Source: an uncultured Bacilli bacterium
GTDB lineage: Bacteria > Bacillota_I > Bacilli_A > RF39 > UBA660
Direction of reading: 5' to 3'
Assembly: GCA_934130265.1 (NCBI GenBank)
Contig: CAKOYC010000036.1
Coordinates: 1 to 9,129, forward strand
Length of the DNA: 9,129 nt
This document shows positions 6,707 through 9,129 of this stretch, piece by piece. The translations under genes were made by a program, and so were the position numbers. The notes under the pieces were generated by a model that made no database searches, was not told the origin of the DNA, and worked only from the letters and a program-made list of their open reading frames with translations. The stretch's first letter is position 1, and each line of letters begins with the position of its first letter.

Positions 6707-7387
6707 CTACTCTCTTTCTAAAAAAATTGGTGGTTCTACTTTTAAACCTTCTCTTCCATAATATACCGAATCTAAAAGAAATAATGAAGAATTATTATTG
6801 TCTGAATATATAAATCTTATTCTTTTTGGCTCTAATTTAAATTTTCTTAATGTTTCTAGTATTTCTATCAATCTGTCTGTTCTATGAATAAAATAGAAAT
6901 GTCCATTTTGTTTCAATAATTGACTGCTACAATATGCTAACTCTTCAAATGTTAATTTTAATTCATGACGAGATATAGTTCTTGTTAATGAAGCATTAGT
7001 TTTGGAGTTATTATTTATTTTAAAATATGGAGGATTAGAAATTACAATATCTATACTATGTGGTGTAAAATATTTTTTATAATTTTGTACTTTGTCATTA
7101 ATTATTTTAATTTGGTTTGTCAAATTATTTTCATTTATGTTATTTGTAGCCATAGATGATAATTCACATTGTATTTCTATTCCATATATTTTTGTATTTG
7201 TTCTAGTACTTAGTAGTAAAGGAATCAATCCTTGTCCTGTTCCTATATCAACAATTATTTTATCTTTTTGTCTTATATCAATAAAATTTGATAACAAAAC
7301 ACTATCACTTGTTATTAAAAAAGAATTAGTAAGTTGACTATAACTAATTTTCTTTCCATTATGCTCTATATATTCTTTATTAATCAT
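6707..7387 (-). CDS. trmN6: tRNA1(Val) (adenine-37-N6)-methyltransferase family protein (YabB/TrmN6)
   Basis: This is a class I S-adenosylmethionine-dependent methyltransferase of the YfiC/YabB/TrmN6 family. In E. coli the enzyme makes m6A at position 37 of tRNA1(Val); the exact tRNA target in this organism is inferred. The SAM-binding loop is VDIGTGQG at 46-53, an acidic residue follows in YGIEIQ near 68-73, and the N6-adenine catalytic motif NPPY is at 118-121. The N-terminal stretch (SYSQLTNSFLITSDSVLLSN) matches the substrate-side segment seen before motif I in this family. The length of 226 residues is slightly short of the usual 240-250. Its ATG lies inside the end of ricT: the two genes share the 8 bases ATGATTAA, indicating coupled translation. 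The order ricT-trmN6-rsmI is conserved with B. subtilis except that yabA and yazA are missing. Confidence 0.92.
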   Translation of the reverse strand: MINKEYIEHNGKKISYSQLTNSFLITSDSVLLSNFIDIRQKDKIIVDIGTGQGLIPLLLSTRTNTKIYGIEIQCELSSMATNNINENNLTNQIKIINDKVQNYKKYFTPHSIDIVISNPPYFKINNNSKTNASLTRTISRHELKLTFEELAYCSSQLLKQNGHFYFIHRTDRLIEILETLRKFKLEPKRIRFIYSDNNNSSLFLLDSVYYGREGLKVEPPIFLERE

Positions 7388-8171
7388 TTTTAAGTTCCAC
7401 TATTTCTTTGCTTTTAGTTTCTATTTTATAAGTCCCAGATAGAATATTAATTTCTACTACTTTACCCTCAATTTTACCATTATTAATTATATTTCCAACT
7501 TCTGGAAATTTTTCTTTGAGGCTGGTGTATGCCTCATCTTCATATTTCAAACAACATAAAAGTCTACCACAAACACCATTTATCTTAGTAGGATTTAAAG
7601 CTAAAAACTGATTTTTTGCCATTCCTATTGATACACTGACAAAATCTGTTAAAAATGTATTACAACATAAAAATAATCCACATGGTCCTATGCCACCTAT
7701 TTTTTGAGCTTTATCACGAACACCTATTTGTCGTAATTCTATTCTTGTTCTATATTTTTGAGCTAAAATTTTAGTTAATTCTCTAAAGTCAACTCTAGTG
7801 TCTGCAACATAACTAATAAATAGTTGTTTTCTATCAAAAGTATAAAATGAATCTACAAAATGCATATCTAAATTTAATTCATTAGCCTTTTTTTGTGCAT
7901 AACTATAAACTTCTTCACTTTCTTTTTCATTTTTTTCTTGTTGCTGTAAATCTCTTTTTGTTGCTGTTCTAATAAAATTACATACATTTTGTGGAATGTC
8001 AGATATATTAGAAATTTCATTAATTGAATAAATTTCAGCTAATTTTAAATCTCCATTTTTTTCAACTATTATTTTCGTTCCTTTTTTTAATGATTCTTTT
8101 GTCTTTAATTTTACAATACCTAATTCTCTTTTTAAATAAGAATTAATAAATCTAATAGTTAAAAATTTCAT
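7380..8171 (-). CDS. ricT: RicT (YaaT), PSP1-domain subunit of the Y-complex
   Basis: In B. subtilis, RicT forms the RicA-RicF-RicT Y-complex, which binds iron-sulfur clusters, directs RNase Y to mature operon transcripts, and affects sporulation and competence. The PSP1 core is clear: residues 119-210 run from ISYVADTRVDFRELTKIL through GPCGLFLCCNTFL to GVCGRLLCCLKYED. The paired CGxxxCC motifs give Cys164, 169, 170, 201, 206 and 207, and Cys64 is an additional cysteine. These are the likely cluster ligands. I chose the ATG at 8171-8169, giving 263 residues, because it follows GGAGG by 7 bases and overlaps the holB stop as ATGA. An in-frame ATG 14 codons upstream has no suitable site and lies inside holB. 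B. subtilis YaaT is about 275 residues. RicA and RicF are not in the window. Confidence 0.95.
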   Translation of the reverse strand: MKFLTIRFINSYLKRELGIVKLKTKESLKKGTKIIVEKNGDLKLAEIYSINEISNISDIPQNVCNFIRTATKRDLQQQEKNEKESEEVYSYAQKKANELNLDMHFVDSFYTFDRKQLFISYVADTRVDFRELTKILAQKYRTRIELRQIGVRDKAQKIGGIGPCGLFLCCNTFLTDFVSVSIGMAKNQFLALNPTKINGVCGRLLCCLKYEDEAYTSLKEKFPEVGNIINNGKIEGKVVEINILSGTYKIETKSKEIVELKND

Positions 8172-9037
8172 TTTTTTACCTCCGTTAATTTGATCAGAAG
8201 TGAATCTAACCATAATTTAATATTAACATTATACTGAAGCTTTACAGAAAACTCATCAATTATACTTACTATTTCTAATAGTTGAAACTTATTTAAATTG
8301 ATATCACTTGACTTTATACTTAGACTACTTAAATCGTTAGTCTGTATATAATATTGTAAAATTTTGGAAATTTTTTTCAAAGTATCCAAAGATAGTTCTT
8401 TTGTTTGAAATAAACTTTCATAATAATCATTAAATAATATTATTAATGGCTCTGTATCAATCAATAAATCATTTAATAATTTAATAAGAATTTGATTATC
8501 ATTAACATTTATCATATTACTTTTTTCTTGTTTAAGAGTCATTACTGTACATCTAGATAAAATAGTAGGTAATACTTTATATCTATGGGTGGATAAAAGG
8601 ACTGCAATTATATTGTTTTCAGGTTCTTCTAAAAATTTTAAAATAGTATTAGCAGAACTAAGATTTAACATTTCTGCATGGTGAATAACATATATTTGAT
8701 ATGTACCATAGACTGACTTATTGGAAAATTTTTCCATCATTTCCAATAATTGTTCTTTTTTAATAACATTATTTTCAGGTTTTATTTCTAATAAATCAGG
8801 ATAGCTTTTATTTTCTAGAAGATTAATCAGCTTTTCTTTTGAAATACCAACTTCATTTGATTCATTAAGTCCACAAATAAGTAATTGTTTATAAAATTCA
8901 TTTAAGTAAGTATCTACTAAATCATCTTCATTATTATTTGTTTCTATCAAATAAGCATGATTAATTTTTCCAGAATTAAGAGGAACAATAGCTTGTTCAT
9001 AAAATAATTGCTGATTTTCTCTCAATTGTTCCAACAT
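8168..9037 (-). CDS. holB: DNA polymerase III delta prime subunit (divergent)
   Basis: Delta prime is part of the clamp loader that places the sliding clamp on DNA. Family features are NHAYLIE at 26-32, YPDLLEIKPENN at 79-90, YQIYVIHHAEMLNLSSANTI at 113-132 leading into LKFLEEPENN, and LLSTHRYKVLPTILSRC at 147-163, where the SRC motif carries the arginine finger. The C-terminal 120 residues are helical, as expected for the collar domain. At 289 residues it is shorter than the B. subtilis protein (about 329). Two features are missing: there is no P-loop-like glycine motif after HAYLIE (it reads TNNNEDDL), and the zinc-binding cysteine cluster is gone, with only Cys55 in that stretch. The ATG at 9037 was chosen because AAGGGAG lies 8 bases before it; the GTG at 9046 overlaps that site. 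The placement before ricT supports the assignment. Confidence 0.93.
   Translation of the reverse strand: MLEQLRENQQLFYEQAIVPLNSGKINHAYLIETNNNEDDLVDTYLNEFYKQLLICGLNESNEVGISKEKLINLLENKSYPDLLEIKPENNVIKKEQLLEMMEKFSNKSVYGTYQIYVIHHAEMLNLSSANTILKFLEEPENNIIAVLLSTHRYKVLPTILSRCTVMTLKQEKSNMINVNDNQILIKLLNDLLIDTEPLIILFNDYYESLFQTKELSLDTLKKISKILQYYIQTNDLSSLSIKSSDINLNKFQLLEIVSIIDEFSVKLQYNVNIKLWLDSLLIKLTEVKK
8179..8183 (-). promoter_or_regulatory. Ribosome binding site deciding the ricT start
   Basis: GGAGG lies 7 bases before the ATG at 8171, inside the last codons of holB (ACG GAG GTA AAA AAA TGA). It favours the 263-residue RicT over a 277-residue form starting at 8213. Confidence 0.88.
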
Positions 9038-9045
9038 TAATAACA

Positions 9046-9052
9046 CTCCCTT
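9046..9052 (-). promoter_or_regulatory. Ribosome binding site deciding the holB start
   Basis: AAGGGAG is 8 bases from the ATG at 9037. The upstream gene's TAA stop (9053-9051) overlaps it, suggesting translational coupling. Confidence 0.85.
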
Positions 9053-9129
9053 AAAACAATATTACTTTTAGTAAAACAAAAACAAAAAGAATTGGAAATC
9101 CTAATACACTAATTGATCCTACTGTCATA
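9051..9129 (-). CDS. C-terminal end of a small hydrophobic protein, possibly BofA-like
   Basis: An open frame enters from the window edge and ends with TAA at 9053-9051. Its visible 25 residues are MTVGSISVLGFPI followed by LFVFVLLKVILF, a hydrophobic membrane-type tail. BofA-family proteins (inhibitors of pro-sigma-K processing in the forespore membrane) end in a similar way, with a Thr-rich turn, then LG[IV]PG and a run of Leu, Val and Ile with one Lys. In many Bacillota bofA sits a few genes before holB, close to recR. The resemblance is short and rests on memory of the family. The ATG at 9128 could also start a 25-residue peptide, but no upstream sequence is available to test that. Confidence 0.45.
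   Translation of the reverse strand, partial: MTVGSISVLGFPILFVFVLLKVILF

Noticed and set aside
2484..7337. Several plus-strand open frames of 63-81 codons inside mfd, rsmI and trmN6
   Set aside because: They lie opposite strongly conserved genes, have no family resemblance, and arise easily in AT-rich sequence.
8172..8213. A 14-codon N-terminal extension of ricT from the ATG at 8213
   Set aside because: There is no ribosome binding site before it, it lies inside holB, and the internal ATG has GGAGG at ideal spacing with an ATGA overlap. PSP1-type proteins also begin near this internal Met.
9038..9046. GTG start for holB at 9046
   Set aside because: The GTG overlaps the ribosome binding site itself; the ATG at 9037 has an 8-base spacer.
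1..9129. Alternative genetic code (TGA as Trp) suggested by low GC
   Set aside because: TGA terminates holB and spoVT at the expected ends of the proteins, and Trp is encoded by TGG in pth and mfd.
1..9129. Phage, transposon, CRISPR or defence system
   Set aside because: All recognised genes are housekeeping or core regulators, in a largely conserved order, with no terminal repeats, integrase, transposase or repeat array.

Overview
The window is a dense, very AT-rich stretch of a bacterial chromosome in which every supported gene lies on the minus strand. It is therefore read from high to low coordinates. Gene content, strong AGGAGG-type ribosome binding sites, a T-box leader and order point to a low-GC Bacillota, probably Bacilli or Erysipelotrichia-like and perhaps an uncultured gut lineage. 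TGA serves as a stop (holB, spoVT) and TGG encodes Trp, so a Mollicutes code is not indicated. No mobile element, CRISPR array, rRNA, tRNA or horizontally acquired island is visible.

In transcription order: a cut-off hydrophobic protein resembling the C-terminus of the sporulation inhibitor BofA (9129-9051); holB (DNA polymerase III delta prime); ricT/yaaT (Y-complex subunit that guides RNase Y); trmN6/yabB (tRNA m6A37 methyltransferase); rsmI (16S rRNA C1402 2'-O-methyltransferase); pth (peptidyl-tRNA hydrolase); mfd (transcription-repair coupling factor); an unrecognised 210-residue protein; spoVT (AbrB-type regulator with a GAF domain); then a T-box leader and the first 121 codons of metG (methionyl-tRNA synthetase).

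From the first gene through mfd the genes overlap or are separated by only a few bases, except rsmI-pth, where the 36-base gap holds most of a perfect 24-bp palindrome. This part is almost certainly one housekeeping operon for replication, RNA processing, translation quality and repair. The 210-residue gene has its own sigma-A-like promoter and a hairpin terminator over its stop codon. spoVT follows with a poorly defined promoter. metG is under tRNA-responsive control.

Compared with Bacillus subtilis, as recalled, the order looks like two separate neighbourhoods joined: holB-yaaT-yabA-yabB-yazA-rsmI-abrB-metS, and pth-fin-mfd-spoVT. Here yabA, yazA, fin and abrB are absent between the retained genes, and spoVT occupies the place of its paralogue abrB before metG. 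No clearly new system was found. The points most worth a second look are the orphan 210-residue protein, the 24-bp palindrome, the unusual pairing in the T-box terminator, a delta prime subunit lacking both the P-loop and the zinc cysteines, and the merged gene order.
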